Assembly (NCBI GenBank): GCA_963975575.1 | Contig: CAXBHL010000007.1 | Location: 62,001 to 126,000 of the forward strand | DNA length: 64,000 nucleotides | DNA from: UBA6054 sp963975575 | GTDB lineage: Bacteria; Planctomycetota; Phycisphaerae; Phycisphaerales; UBA1924 | Direction of reading: 5' to 3' | In this document: positions 23,500 through 31,079 of the stretch, piece after piece | Position numbering within the stretch: the first letter of the stretch is position 1 | How the letters are laid out: every line of letters starts with the position of its first letter | Notes under the pieces: generated by a model | Database searches by the model: none | What the model was told of the DNA's origin: nothing | Seen by the model: the letters and a program-made list of their open reading frames with translations, nothing else | Translations under genes and position numbers: made by a program

Positions 23500-23709
23500 G
23501 CGTGGGGAGCGCCGACCGATGACGAGCCGCGACCGGGAGGGAGCGGGCGCGATGGCGTGTCGGGTGCGCGGGATCGGTTTTGACGGTGGCGATTGAAGTG
23601 TGTGTCGGCGGTGTGCCAACGCGGTCGCTGCGCCCGCTTCCTGCCGGGCGCGGCTCGTTCATGTTGGGGGGCGTAGGGGCGCACGGCTTGCGAGCAAGCC
23701 GTGGCACCC
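23472..23709. repeat. Segmental duplication C, copy 1
   Basis: The 238 bp from the last codons of the M3 peptidase gene to the end of a family B palindrome. It matches 24821-25057 at more than 90 percent by eye. Being coding at its left edge, this copy is probably the source. Confidence 0.9.
23681..23709. repeat. Short palindromic element, family B copy 3
   Basis: GCACGGCTTGCGAGCAAGCC + GTGGCACCC, at the right edge of duplication C. Confidence 0.85.
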
Positions 23710-23725
23710 AATAGGAATGCTTTGA

Positions 23726-23950
23726 TTATGCGGGCGCCCCGTGTTGGACGGCGTGGACGTCGGCCGTGGCCATCCGCCGGCCGCCGGCGGCCAGATCGCC
23801 AGACTTGATCTCCTCGATCCAGACCCAGGTCAGGGGGCGCATCGATTCGCCCTCGACGCGGACCATGGCTTCGGTAACCTCGTCGATGATGCGGTGCTTT
23901 TGCTCGCGGGTAAAGACGTTCTCAATGAGCTTGACGGTGATCAGTGGCAC
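23726..23950 (-). CDS. Tautomerase (4-oxalocrotonate tautomerase-like)
   Basis: This encodes 74 residues from a GTG start with GAAGGA upstream. The mature protein starts with Pro (catalytic N-terminal Pro after Met removal): PLITVKLIENVFTREQK. RIIDEVTEAMVRVEGESMRP and VWIEEIKSGDLAAGGRR complete the beta-alpha-beta unit, with the two conserved Arg-rich positions. Length and pattern fit the 4-OT subfamily of small oligomeric tautomerases. The substrate is not predictable. It stands divergent from the HxlR regulator with 186 bp between starts, so it may be that regulator's target. Confidence 0.85.
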   Translation of the reverse strand: MPLITVKLIENVFTREQKHRIIDEVTEAMVRVEGESMRPLTWVWIEEIKSGDLAAGGRRMATADVHAVQHGAPA

Positions 23951-24125
23951 GTTCGGATCCTTCGGTTAGGGGGTGGGGGGTTGGTCTGCCGGGCCCGTCG
24001 CCCTGCATGGACCAAGCATGGCGGGGCGGGGGTCGGGTCTCACCTGCGGCGTCCGGAGCAAACCGCTCCGGAATTCGTAGCAAACGATGGCGGGGTTGGG
24101 GGATCGGGATGGACCTGGGGGGCAT

Positions 24126-24131
24126 TAGACT
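24126..24131 (+). promoter_or_regulatory. -10 box TAGACT, leaderless
   Basis: TAGACT ends 5 nt before the ATG at 24137. No ribosome binding site is present. Confidence 0.55.
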
Positions 24132-24136
24132 CTGGC

Positions 24137-24868
24137 ATGCACGCGTACGGCCAGTTCTGCCCGGTCGCTCAGGCCTGCTCGGTGCTCGGCGAGCGGTGGA
24201 CGGTGTTGATCGTTCGGGAGCTGCTGTGCGGCTCGACGCGGTTCTCCGAGCTGCAGCGGGGCATCTCCCGGATCTCGCCGACCATGCTTGCCGCAAGGTT
24301 GAAAGAGCTGGAGGCGGCCGGTCTGGTCGTCCGGCGCGGGCGCGGCGGGCGGGCGGCGACGTATCACCTCACGCCGATCGGGCGCGAGCTTGAGCCGATC
24401 GTGTTCGCCATCGGCGCGTGGGGGCTGCGTTGGACCAAGGGCCGGATCGCGGACGAGGAGCTGGATGTCGAGCTGCTGATGACGGACATCGGCCGGCGGA
24501 TCGACGCGGCGGGGCTGCCGGACGGACGGACCGTGCTTCGGTTCCGCTTCACGGACGTCGCCGAGTTTTCCGAATGGTGGCTGCTGATCGAGGGCGGGGC
24601 GGTCGACGTGTGCATCGATGATCCGGGCGAAGAGTCTGATCTGAGTTTCGTCACGACGGTGCGCGTGCTGGCCGAAGTGTGGATGGGGCGGCGGCCGCTG
24701 GCCGACGCGTTGTCGACACGGGATCTGCGTGTGTCGGGCGAGGGCGTGTTGAAACGGTCGCTGTCGCGATGGTTCGTGCTGCACCCGTACGCGCGGGCGG
24801 TGGTGGTCGGGCGCGACGCGGGCGGGGATGGCGAAGCTGCCGGTGTGAGCGTGGGGAGCGCCGACTGA
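24137..24868 (+). CDS. HxlR-type transcriptional regulator with SCP2-like C-terminal domain
   Basis: This encodes 243 residues. The winged-helix domain (1-100) contains FCPVAQACSVLGERWTVLIV and ELLCGSTRFSELQRGISRIS followed by the wing GRAATYHLTPIG, the HxlR pattern. Residues ~130-225 (VLRFRFTDVAEFSEWWLLIE, then VDVCIDDPG) resemble the SCP2-like ligand-binding domain found in many such regulators. The last 15 residues come from the duplicated segment C read in a different frame from the peptidase gene, so the original C-terminus has been replaced. It may control the divergent tautomerase gene. Confidence 0.82.
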   Translation: MHAYGQFCPVAQACSVLGERWTVLIVRELLCGSTRFSELQRGISRISPTMLAARLKELEAAGLVVRRGRGGRAATYHLTPIGRELEPIVFAIGAWGLRWTKGRIADEELDVELLMTDIGRRIDAAGLPDGRTVLRFRFTDVAEFSEWWLLIEGGAVDVCIDDPGEESDLSFVTTVRVLAEVWMGRRPLADALSTRDLRVSGEGVLKRSLSRWFVLHPYARAVVVGRDAGGDGEAAGVSVGSAD

Positions 24869-25057
24869 TGACGAGCCGCGACCGGGAGGGAGCGGGCGCG
24901 GTGGCGTGTCGGGTTCGCGGGATCGGCTTTGACGGTGGCGATTGAAGTGGGTGTCGGCGGTGTGCCAACGCGGTCGCTGCGCCCGCTTCCTGCCGGGCGC
25001 GGCTCGTTCGTGTTGGTGGGCGTGGGGAGCACGGCTTGCGAGCAAGCCGTGGCACCC
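24821..25057. repeat. Segmental duplication C, copy 2
   Basis: 237 bp, the second copy of 23472-23709, here fused to the 3' end of the HxlR gene and ending 15 bp before the tyrA stop codon. It contains the stop codon of the HxlR gene and a family B palindrome at 25027-25057. Confidence 0.9.
25027..25057. repeat. Short palindromic element, family B copy 4
   Basis: GAGCACGGCTTGCGAGCAAG + CCGTGGCACCC, identical in its stem to the copy at 16586; the right edge of duplication C copy 2. Confidence 0.85.
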
Positions 25058-25071
25058 CTTGGTGGCGCTGG

Positions 25072-25869
25072 TTACGCGTCGTCCATGGACGAGGCGACTT
25101 CCTGGATGGCCTTGAGGAACGCGTTGCGGGCGTTCTTGGCGTAGGGGTTGAGTTTCTGGATGGCCTCGAAGAGTTCGGGGGCGTCGCACTCGGTGTTGTG
25201 CTTCATCTGCAGTAGGCGGCGGTAGGCCAGGGTGGACGCGGGAAGATCGGGGAGTTGCACCTCGCACGAAGCCCGGCCGATCAGGTGGGTCAGGCCCTGG
25301 ACGAAGGCCATCTGCTGGTCGTGCTCGTCGGCGGTCATCTCCAGGATGTTCAGGCCGAGGGTGTCGCCCAGGAAGTTGCGCACGCGGGCGTGGGTGTCGT
25401 CGTCGACGCGGGCGCGGCACAGGGTGATGCGCTCGCCGGACACGCCGCCGAGTTCGGCGGCGGTCTGCGGGCCGAAGAGCGGGTGGGTGCCGAGGACCTG
25501 GGTGTGGGGCGGCAGGGTGTTCTGCATCCACTCGACCGGGCGGAGCTTGACCGAGCCGACGTCGCACACCAGCGCGCCCTCGGCCAGCAGCGGGGCGATG
25601 GTCACGCACACGACCGGGATGACCTGCACGGGCACGCAGAGGACGACGACCTCGGCGCGGGCGGCGTCCTCGATGGAGGCGGGGGTGACGCCGAGGGCGC
25701 GGACGGCGTCGTCGGCGGCCTTGGGGTCGTGCACGCGGACCTCGGCGTGGTCCTTGAGCAGGCGGGCGGCCAGCGCGCCGAACGCGCCCAGGCCGATCAG
25801 GCTCACGGTGGTCAGGGCTTCGGTTCCGGTGCGGGGGTTCTTGGCGGGGGCCGGGCTGGTGGGGGGCAT
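25072..25869 (-). CDS. tyrA: Prephenate dehydrogenase
   Basis: This encodes 265 residues counted from ATG 25869; a TTG six bases earlier is an alternative. After a short Pro-rich start, VSLIGLGAFGALAARLLKD is the NAD(P)-binding loop (GxGxxG, ~residues 23-41). HTQVLGTHPLFGPQTA (~125-140) is the dehydrogenase signature with the catalytic His. DEHDQQMAFVQGLTHLIGRA is the dimer-helix block. It oxidises prephenate (or arogenate) to hydroxyphenylpyruvate in tyrosine synthesis. There is no chorismate mutase or ACT domain. TACCCT lies 5 nt before the ATG. A monocistronic unit. Confidence 0.9.
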   Translation of the reverse strand: MPPTSPAPAKNPRTGTEALTTVSLIGLGAFGALAARLLKDHAEVRVHDPKAADDAVRALGVTPASIEDAARAEVVVLCVPVQVIPVVCVTIAPLLAEGALVCDVGSVKLRPVEWMQNTLPPHTQVLGTHPLFGPQTAAELGGVSGERITLCRARVDDDTHARVRNFLGDTLGLNILEMTADEHDQQMAFVQGLTHLIGRASCEVQLPDLPASTLAYRRLLQMKHNTECDAPELFEAIQKLNPYAKNARNAFLKAIQEVASSMDDA

Positions 25870-25874
25870 GGACA

Positions 25875-25880
25875 AGGGTA
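25875..25880 (-). promoter_or_regulatory. -10 box TACCCT, leaderless
   Basis: TACCCT ends 5 nt before the tyrA ATG at 25869. Confidence 0.55.
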
Positions 25881-26004
25881 TCGGCGAAACGGGGGGGTGG
25901 ATCGAGCGCGGCTGCGGAGCCCCGGTTATGGGGATTGGGAAAGGCGCCGGGGCGCGTTAGGCTGGGAAACACCGCAACACGAAGAGGGCAGAACGGAGGA
26001 GGTC

Positions 26005-26214
26005 ATGACTTCGAGCATCGCCAAGGTCACGGAGATCACCGCGCAGAGCGACAAGGGGTTCGATCACGCGATCCAGAAGGGGATCGAGCGCGTGTGCAAG
26101 ACCGTGGACAACGTCACGGGGGCGTGGGTGCAGGAGATGACGGTGGATGTGCAGGACGGCCACATCTCGGCGTACCGGGTGAACATGAAGGTGACGTTTG
26201 TGCTCAATGACTGA
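26005..26214 (+). CDS. Dodecin
   Basis: This encodes 69 residues with GGAGGAGG before the ATG. It is a typical dodecin: SSIAKVTEITAQSDKGFDHA as the first strand and helix, IQKGIERVCKTVDNVTGAWV with the flavin-facing Val/Trp region, then EMTVDVQDGHISAYRVNMKV as strands 2 and 3. Dodecins form hollow 12-mers that store or buffer riboflavin, FMN or FAD. The Trp that sandwiches flavin in archaeal dodecins aligns with the GAWV segment. It is a single gene, closed by a family A palindrome between it and the convergent kbl. Confidence 0.9.
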   Translation: MTSSIAKVTEITAQSDKGFDHAIQKGIERVCKTVDNVTGAWVQEMTVDVQDGHISAYRVNMKVTFVLND

Positions 26215-26226
26215 GGCGGGCCAGGT

Positions 26227-26305
26227 ACAAGCCGCGCGCGCAGTAAGCGGGCTCTTTGGACGCACGTGATGCGCGAAGAGCCCGCTTACTGCGTGCGCGG
26301 CTTGT
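26227..26305. repeat. Long palindromic element, family A copy 4
   Basis: 79 bp. The arms differ from copies 1 and 3 at two paired positions, and both sides changed together (GCAGTAAGCGGGCTCTT against AAGAGCCCGCTTACTGC), so the hairpin is preserved by compensatory change. Confidence 0.88.
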
Positions 26306-26312
26306 ATGGGGG

Positions 26313-27560
26313 TCACAGCGTCTTGAGGGCCGCGACGAGGGTGTCGATGTGCTCTCTGGTGTGGGCGGCCGACATCTGGATGCGCAGGCGGGCGGTGCCT
26401 TCGGGGACCACGGGGAAGCCGAAGCCGATGACGAAGACGTTCTTTTCCAGCAGCTTCTTGGACATCGCGATCGCCTTGGCGGTGTCGCCCACGATGATCG
26501 GGCAGATGGCGGTGGGCGAGTCCATCACCTCGAAGCCGGCGGCCTTGAGGCTCTTGCGGGCGTAGGCTACGTTGTCGCGGAGTTTGGCGACCCGCTGCGG
26601 CTCGTCCATGATCAGTTCGATGGCCTTGTTGGCGCTGCAGGCCACGGTGACGGGCAGGGCGTTGGAGAACAGGGTGGGGCGGCCGCGCTGGATGATCAGT
26701 TCGATGCCGCGCTTCGAGCCGGCGATGAAGCCGCCCGCGCCGCCGCCGAGGCCCTTGCCGAGCGTGCCGGTGAAGAAGTCGACCTCACCCTTGCTCGGGT
26801 CGTGGTTGGCGGCCCCGGGGCACATGCCGAAGTGCTCGTGCGTGCCGCGCCCGGTGGGGCCCATCACGCCGTGGCCGTGGGAGTCGTCGACGATGAGCAT
26901 GGCGCCGAACTCGTCGCAGAGCTTGCGGATGGCGGGCAGGTCGGCGACGGCGCCCTCCATGGAGAACACGCCGTCGGTGACGACCCAGATCTGGCCGGTG
27001 ACCTCGGTGTTGTCGCGGGCGGCTTCGAGCTTGGTGCGCAGCGAGCCCAGGTCGGCGTGCTTGTAGACGGTCTTGACCACACCCTTCTTGATGACCGCGG
27101 CCAGGCGGATGCCGTCGATGATGCAGGCGTGGTTGAGTTCGTCGGAGATGATGCAGTCGCCCGCCTCGGCGAAGGTGGGGTAGATCGCCTCGTTGGCGGT
27201 CCAGCAGGAAACGAAGGTGTAGGCGGCCTCGGTGCCCATGTAGCGGGCGATGGTGTCCTCGAGGGTGTTGTGGGGGGTGAAGGTGCCGCAGATGAAGCGG
27301 ACGGAGGCGGTGCCGGCCCCGTACTGCTTGAGGCCCTCGATGCCGGCCTCGATGACGGCGGGGTGGTTGGCCAGGCCGAGGTAGTTGTTGGAGCAGAAGC
27401 AGAGGACGTCGCGGGCGGTGCCGTCGTCACCGACCATCTTGACCACCGCGTCCATGGGCGAGTCGAGCAGGTGGAGGTGCTTGTACTGCCCGCCGTCGGT
27501 CAGGGTCTTGAGGATCTCGTCGGTCCGGGCGTTGAAGACGGTGGCGGTGGTGGTGGTCAT
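26313..27560 (-). CDS. kbl: 2-amino-3-ketobutyrate CoA ligase (glycine C-acetyltransferase)
   Basis: This encodes 415 residues with GAGGGAG before the ATG. It is a PLP alpha-oxoamine synthase. CFCSNNYLGLANHP (~54-67) and GTASVRFICGTFTPHNTLED are the substrate-binding parts. DDSHGHGVMGPTGRGTHEHF holds the PLP-ring Asp and His. TGTLGKGLGGGAGGFIAGSK carries the Schiff-base Lys (~268). RGRPTLFSNALPVTV is next. It splits 2-amino-3-ketobutyrate with CoA into glycine and acetyl-CoA, following the threonine dehydrogenase encoded 20 kb away. It is slightly longer than the ~397-residue norm because of an insert around CPGAANHDPSKG. A TATCAT box and short leader precede it. Confidence 0.92.
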   Translation of the reverse strand: MTTTTATVFNARTDEILKTLTDGGQYKHLHLLDSPMDAVVKMVGDDGTARDVLCFCSNNYLGLANHPAVIEAGIEGLKQYGAGTASVRFICGTFTPHNTLEDTIARYMGTEAAYTFVSCWTANEAIYPTFAEAGDCIISDELNHACIIDGIRLAAVIKKGVVKTVYKHADLGSLRTKLEAARDNTEVTGQIWVVTDGVFSMEGAVADLPAIRKLCDEFGAMLIVDDSHGHGVMGPTGRGTHEHFGMCPGAANHDPSKGEVDFFTGTLGKGLGGGAGGFIAGSKRGIELIIQRGRPTLFSNALPVTVACSANKAIELIMDEPQRVAKLRDNVAYARKSLKAAGFEVMDSPTAICPIIVGDTAKAIAMSKKLLEKNVFVIGFGFPVVPEGTARLRIQMSAAHTREHIDTLVAALKTL

Positions 27561-27612
27561 GGCGGGCTCCCTCGGGCGGTTTTGCCATGATATGCGGGGG
27601 GGGAGGGGGACT

Positions 27613-27858
27613 GAACGCAGAGGTCGCAAAGTTCACGCAGAGGACGCAGAGGCCACAGGAAGAGCTGGACGCGAAGATCGCGAAGGGATCGAAGCGGTTC
27701 TTGAACCAACCTGTCGCTGTTCCAAGCTCAGAAAGCAGGGTTTGGGTTTTCGGTCAACGCGTGCCTGGACCGCTTCGCGAAGCTTCGCGTGCTTCGCGTT
27801 GAAACTTCCTCCCCGCCTCTGCGCCGGCTGCGTGATCTCCCCACCGCTGCGTACCTCT
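27613..27858. repeat. Large palindromic element, family D copy 1
   Basis: ~246 bp built of short words such as ACGCAGAGG, CGCGAAGATCGCGAAG and their complements on the right side (CTTCGCGTGCTTCGCGTT). An imperfect giant inverted repeat with degenerate centre. Its right arm runs to the stop codon of the crtI gene. Confidence 0.75.
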
Positions 27859-29460
27859 TCACACCCCGGCGAGGGCCGCTTGGGCGGAGGGCTTGGGGGC
27901 CTTGGCCGCGGGGACGGTTGGCAGGCCGAGGTCTTCGGCGAGGAGCTTGGTGGAGATCTGGGCGCTCAAGAAGATGGTGGGCAGGCCGGAGCCGGGGTGG
28001 GTGCCGCCGCCGACGAGGTAGAGGTGCTCGAGTCCCTGCACGCGGTTGCCGGGGCGTTTGTGGAGCATCTGGCCGAGGTTGTGGGCGAGGTTGAAGGTGG
28101 CGCCGAAGGAGATGTTCATGCTCTGCCAGTCGTCGGGGGTGAGCAGCAGCTCGGTCTCGGCGCGTTGTTCGGCGTCGGGGATGCCGAAGACCTGTTCGAG
28201 TTGCTCGAAGATCTCACGCCGGAGGCGGGGACGCTGGGCGGTCCAGTCGATGGGCGTTTTGTCGCCGTTCTTTCCGTTGCGTTGGTTGGACGGGGTGGGC
28301 ACGAGGATGTAGAGGGCGCTCTTGCCGGCGGGGGCCATCGTCGGGTCGGTGCGGCTGGGGTTGCAGACGTAGATCGAAGGGTCCTCGGTCAGGGCGTGGT
28401 TGTCGGAGATGTTGGCGAGGTTCTCGGTGTAGTTGGTGGAGGTGTAGATGGTGTGGTGGGGCAGATCGACCTCGCCGTCGAGGCCGAGGTAGAGCATGGC
28501 GGTCGAGCAGGAGTACTTCTTGTTGTTGAGCGCGTCGTCGCTGAAGCGCTTGGGGCGGACGGAGGCCGGGACGAGGTTGCGCAGGGCCCAGGTGGCGTCG
28601 GCGTTGACGACGACAGCGTCGAAGCGGGTCTCGTGGCCGTTGACCACCACGCCGGTGGCCTTCTTGCCGGTGAAGGTGACCTGATCGATCGGGGTCGAGG
28701 TCTTGATCTCCACGCCGAGGTCGCGGGCGCACGCGGCCAGCGCCCGCATCACGGCGTGGCAGCCGCCCTCCGGGTGCCACACGCCGTAGGCGTATTCGAT
28801 GTAGGGCAGGATGGTGAAGAGGCTGGGGCAGTCGAAGGGCGACATGCCCAGGTACTTGCTCTGGAAGCACACCGCCAGGCGGACGTGCTCGTCCTTGATG
28901 TGGCGGGCGATGTCGTCGTGCACGCTCTTGTGCGGCCCGAGCTTGGGCAGGGCCTTGAACATGGTCGGGTCGAGCAGGTCGGTCGGGTTGAGGATGGCCT
29001 TGCGCAGGATCGGCTCGAACACATCGAGCTTGGCGCGGTTCTCGTTGATGAACTTCTCGAAGCGGGCGGCGTCTTCGGGGGCGTGCGGGCGGATCCGCTC
29101 GGCCATCTGCTTGAGGTCCTGGGTGGTGTCGAGGACCAGCGGCTCGCGGCCCTTGCGGCCGATCATCAGGCGGTACATCGGGTCGAGGCGGGTCATGGAA
29201 AGGTAGTCGGACGCTTTCTTGCCGGCGGCGGCGAAGATCTCGTCGAGGACGTAGGGCATCAGGAAGAAGGTGGGGCCGCGGTCGAATCGGAAGGTGCCGC
29301 CGGCGGACTCGAGGCGGTATTGGCCGGTGCGTCCGCCGATGTCATCCTGGGATTCGTAGATCGTGACGCGGCAGCCGCGGGCGGCGAGCAGGACGGCCGC
29401 GGAGAGCCCGCCCGGGCCGGCTCCGACGATGGCGACGCTCGGCTGCTTCGGGCTGGTCAC
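27859..29460 (-). CDS. Carotenoid desaturase (CrtI/CrtN family) 1
   Basis: This encodes 533 residues from GTG 29460 with GGAGG six bases upstream. The FAD-binding GAGPGGLSAAVLLAARGC (~12-29) is followed by the GGRTGQYRLE loop and FRFDRGPTFFLMPYVLDE, typical for phytoene/dehydrosqualene desaturases and related oxidases. The C-terminal LYLVGGGTHPGSGLPTIFLS is the second hallmark. It desaturates or oxidises a carotene precursor at the membrane. CrtN, CrtI and CrtP cannot be told apart with certainty by eye. It is divergent from the AldH gene with ~150 bp between starts; its last codons touch a family D repeat. Confidence 0.85.
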   Translation of the reverse strand: MTSPKQPSVAIVGAGPGGLSAAVLLAARGCRVTIYESQDDIGGRTGQYRLESAGGTFRFDRGPTFFLMPYVLDEIFAAAGKKASDYLSMTRLDPMYRLMIGRKGREPLVLDTTQDLKQMAERIRPHAPEDAARFEKFINENRAKLDVFEPILRKAILNPTDLLDPTMFKALPKLGPHKSVHDDIARHIKDEHVRLAVCFQSKYLGMSPFDCPSLFTILPYIEYAYGVWHPEGGCHAVMRALAACARDLGVEIKTSTPIDQVTFTGKKATGVVVNGHETRFDAVVVNADATWALRNLVPASVRPKRFSDDALNNKKYSCSTAMLYLGLDGEVDLPHHTIYTSTNYTENLANISDNHALTEDPSIYVCNPSRTDPTMAPAGKSALYILVPTPSNQRNGKNGDKTPIDWTAQRPRLRREIFEQLEQVFGIPDAEQRAETELLLTPDDWQSMNISFGATFNLAHNLGQMLHKRPGNRVQGLEHLYLVGGGTHPGSGLPTIFLSAQISTKLLAEDLGLPTVPAAKAPKPSAQAALAGV

Positions 29461-29599
29461 GCGGGGCCTCCGGCGGATGGTACGGTCGGGAAACGGGGTC
29501 GTCGGCGTCCGCCGACGCCCCCGCACATGAAGAGCGTCCGGGGTTTCGCGGGGGTGGGGACACCGGATGCGGCGTGCGTCGGGGGGGCGGCCCGTCTCG

Positions 29600-29605
29600 T
29601 ACAAT
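29600..29605 (+). promoter_or_regulatory. -10 box TACAAT of the aldH-crt operon
   Basis: TACAAT overlaps the first in-frame ATG (29604) and ends 7 nt before GTG 29613. This argues for the GTG as a leaderless start. Confidence 0.5.
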
Positions 29606-29612
29606 GAGGATC

Positions 29613-31079
29613 GTGGCATCGTGCACCAACCAGCCCGGCGTGGAGGCCTGGCCCCTGGCCGAGCGGCTCGGATGGGCCGGGCGGTTCGGGCGGCTCATCG
29701 GCGAGAACGAAGCCACGCTGTGCGGTCTGGCGGGGGCGGAGGTCCACAAGACGCGGTGGGAGTGCCTGACGGCCGACGTCGTGCCGCTGGTCAACGCCTG
29801 CCGCTGGCACCGGCGGCACGGGGCGCGGATCCTGCGCGACCGCCGGGTGCCCGGCGGCGGGCTGCTCGCGTTGGGGCAGCGTCACCGCGTGCGGCGCGAG
29901 CCGCTGGGGCGGGTGGGGATCATCGCGACGTGGAACTACCCGCTGCTGCTGGCGGGTCAGCACGTGCTGCAGGCGATGGTGGCGGGCAACCGCGTGGTGC
30001 TCAAGCCGTCGGAGCGCTCGCCGCGGACGCAGCGGCGTCTGGCGGAGCTGGCGTGGGAGGCGGGCTGCCCGCGCGATCGCCTGGAGGTCGTGGATGCCGA
30101 CCGCACCGCGGGGGCCGCGCTGGTCGCGGGGGATTTCGGACCGATCGATCATCTGGTGTTCACGGGATCGACCGAGGTTGGGCGGGCGATCGCGGCGGAA
30201 CTCGCGCCGCGCCTGATCACCAGCACGCTGGAGCTGTCCGGTCGGGATTCGGCGTTGGTGCTCGACGACGCGGATGCTGCGCTGGCCGCCCGAACGATCT
30301 GGTGGGCCGCGACGGTCAACGGCGGCCAGACGTGCATGGCGCCGCGCCGGGCGTTGGTGCATGCGGCGGTCTACGAGCGGTTCCTCCGGGCGATGGCCCC
30401 GCTCGCGTCGCGGGCCGCGGTGCGGCACCTGATCGATGCGGCTGCGGCATCGAAGGTGTCCGGGCAGGTCTCGGAAGCGCTGTCGCGGGGCGGACGGTCG
30501 ATCTCGGGGGTGTTCGAACCGGCGCGGGGCGAGGCGTTCCGCCCGGTCGCGGTGGTGGATTGTCCCGCGGACGCGCCGCTCGTGGACGGGCGTCACTTCG
30601 GCCCGGCGCTGGCCGTGATCCCGTGCGGCTCGCTGGATGAGATGCTCGCGATCCACGACCGGATCGACCAGCGGCTCGTGACTTCCGTGTTTACCCGTTA
30701 CACCCGCCGGGGGGCCGCGCTGGCCGGTCGGCTGGGCTCGAGCGGGGTGATGGTCAACGACGCGATCATGCCCACGGCCCACCCGGAGGTGTCCGTGGGC
30801 GGGGTGGGGGCCTCGGGCTGGGGGCTGACGCAGGGGCGTCGCGGCCTGGAAGCCCTGACGCGGGAGGTGTTTGTGGCGCGGACCTCCCGTCGGATCCGGC
30901 CGCCGCTGGACGCGCCGGACGAAGCGGGCCAGGAGCGCGGCGCGCGGACGCTGCTGCGTCTGGCCGGGGCGGGGCGACGAACCACCGGGACGGGGGATCG
31001 CCCCCCGGCGCCGCCCCCGGGCACGAAACCGACCACAAAACCACACCCGGCCCCCGCGGCGGGAGGACCAGCCCCATGA
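29613..31079 (+). CDS. Aldehyde dehydrogenase, carotenoid type (AldH)
   Basis: This encodes 488 residues from GTG 29613 (491 from ATG 29604, which overlaps the -10 box). NAD-dependent ALDH motifs are all visible: VGIIATWNYPLLLAG (~105-119), KPSERSPRTQR, HLVFTGSTEVGRAIA (~190-204), STLELSGRDSALVLDDAD with the catalytic Glu, and NGGQTCMAPRRALVH with the nucleophile Cys (~248). The C-terminal 40 residues are a Pro-rich tail. In carotenoid clusters with CrtN/CrtP this enzyme turns the terminal aldehyde (4,4'-diapolycopenal or similar) into the acid. The stop overlaps the next start (ATGA). Confidence 0.82.
   Translation: MASCTNQPGVEAWPLAERLGWAGRFGRLIGENEATLCGLAGAEVHKTRWECLTADVVPLVNACRWHRRHGARILRDRRVPGGGLLALGQRHRVRREPLGRVGIIATWNYPLLLAGQHVLQAMVAGNRVVLKPSERSPRTQRRLAELAWEAGCPRDRLEVVDADRTAGAALVAGDFGPIDHLVFTGSTEVGRAIAAELAPRLITSTLELSGRDSALVLDDADAALAARTIWWAATVNGGQTCMAPRRALVHAAVYERFLRAMAPLASRAAVRHLIDAAAASKVSGQVSEALSRGGRSISGVFEPARGEAFRPVAVVDCPADAPLVDGRHFGPALAVIPCGSLDEMLAIHDRIDQRLVTSVFTRYTRRGAALAGRLGSSGVMVNDAIMPTAHPEVSVGGVGASGWGLTQGRRGLEALTREVFVARTSRRIRPPLDAPDEAGQERGARTLLRLAGAGRRTTGTGDRPPAPPPGTKPTTKPHPAPAAGGPAP

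Noticed and set aside
19264..23619. 1451-residue minus-strand open frame
   Set aside because: It is antisense to the nucleotidyltransferase, DUF2383 and M3 peptidase genes; Arg/His/Pro-rich shadow. Only the last part (YciI) is real.
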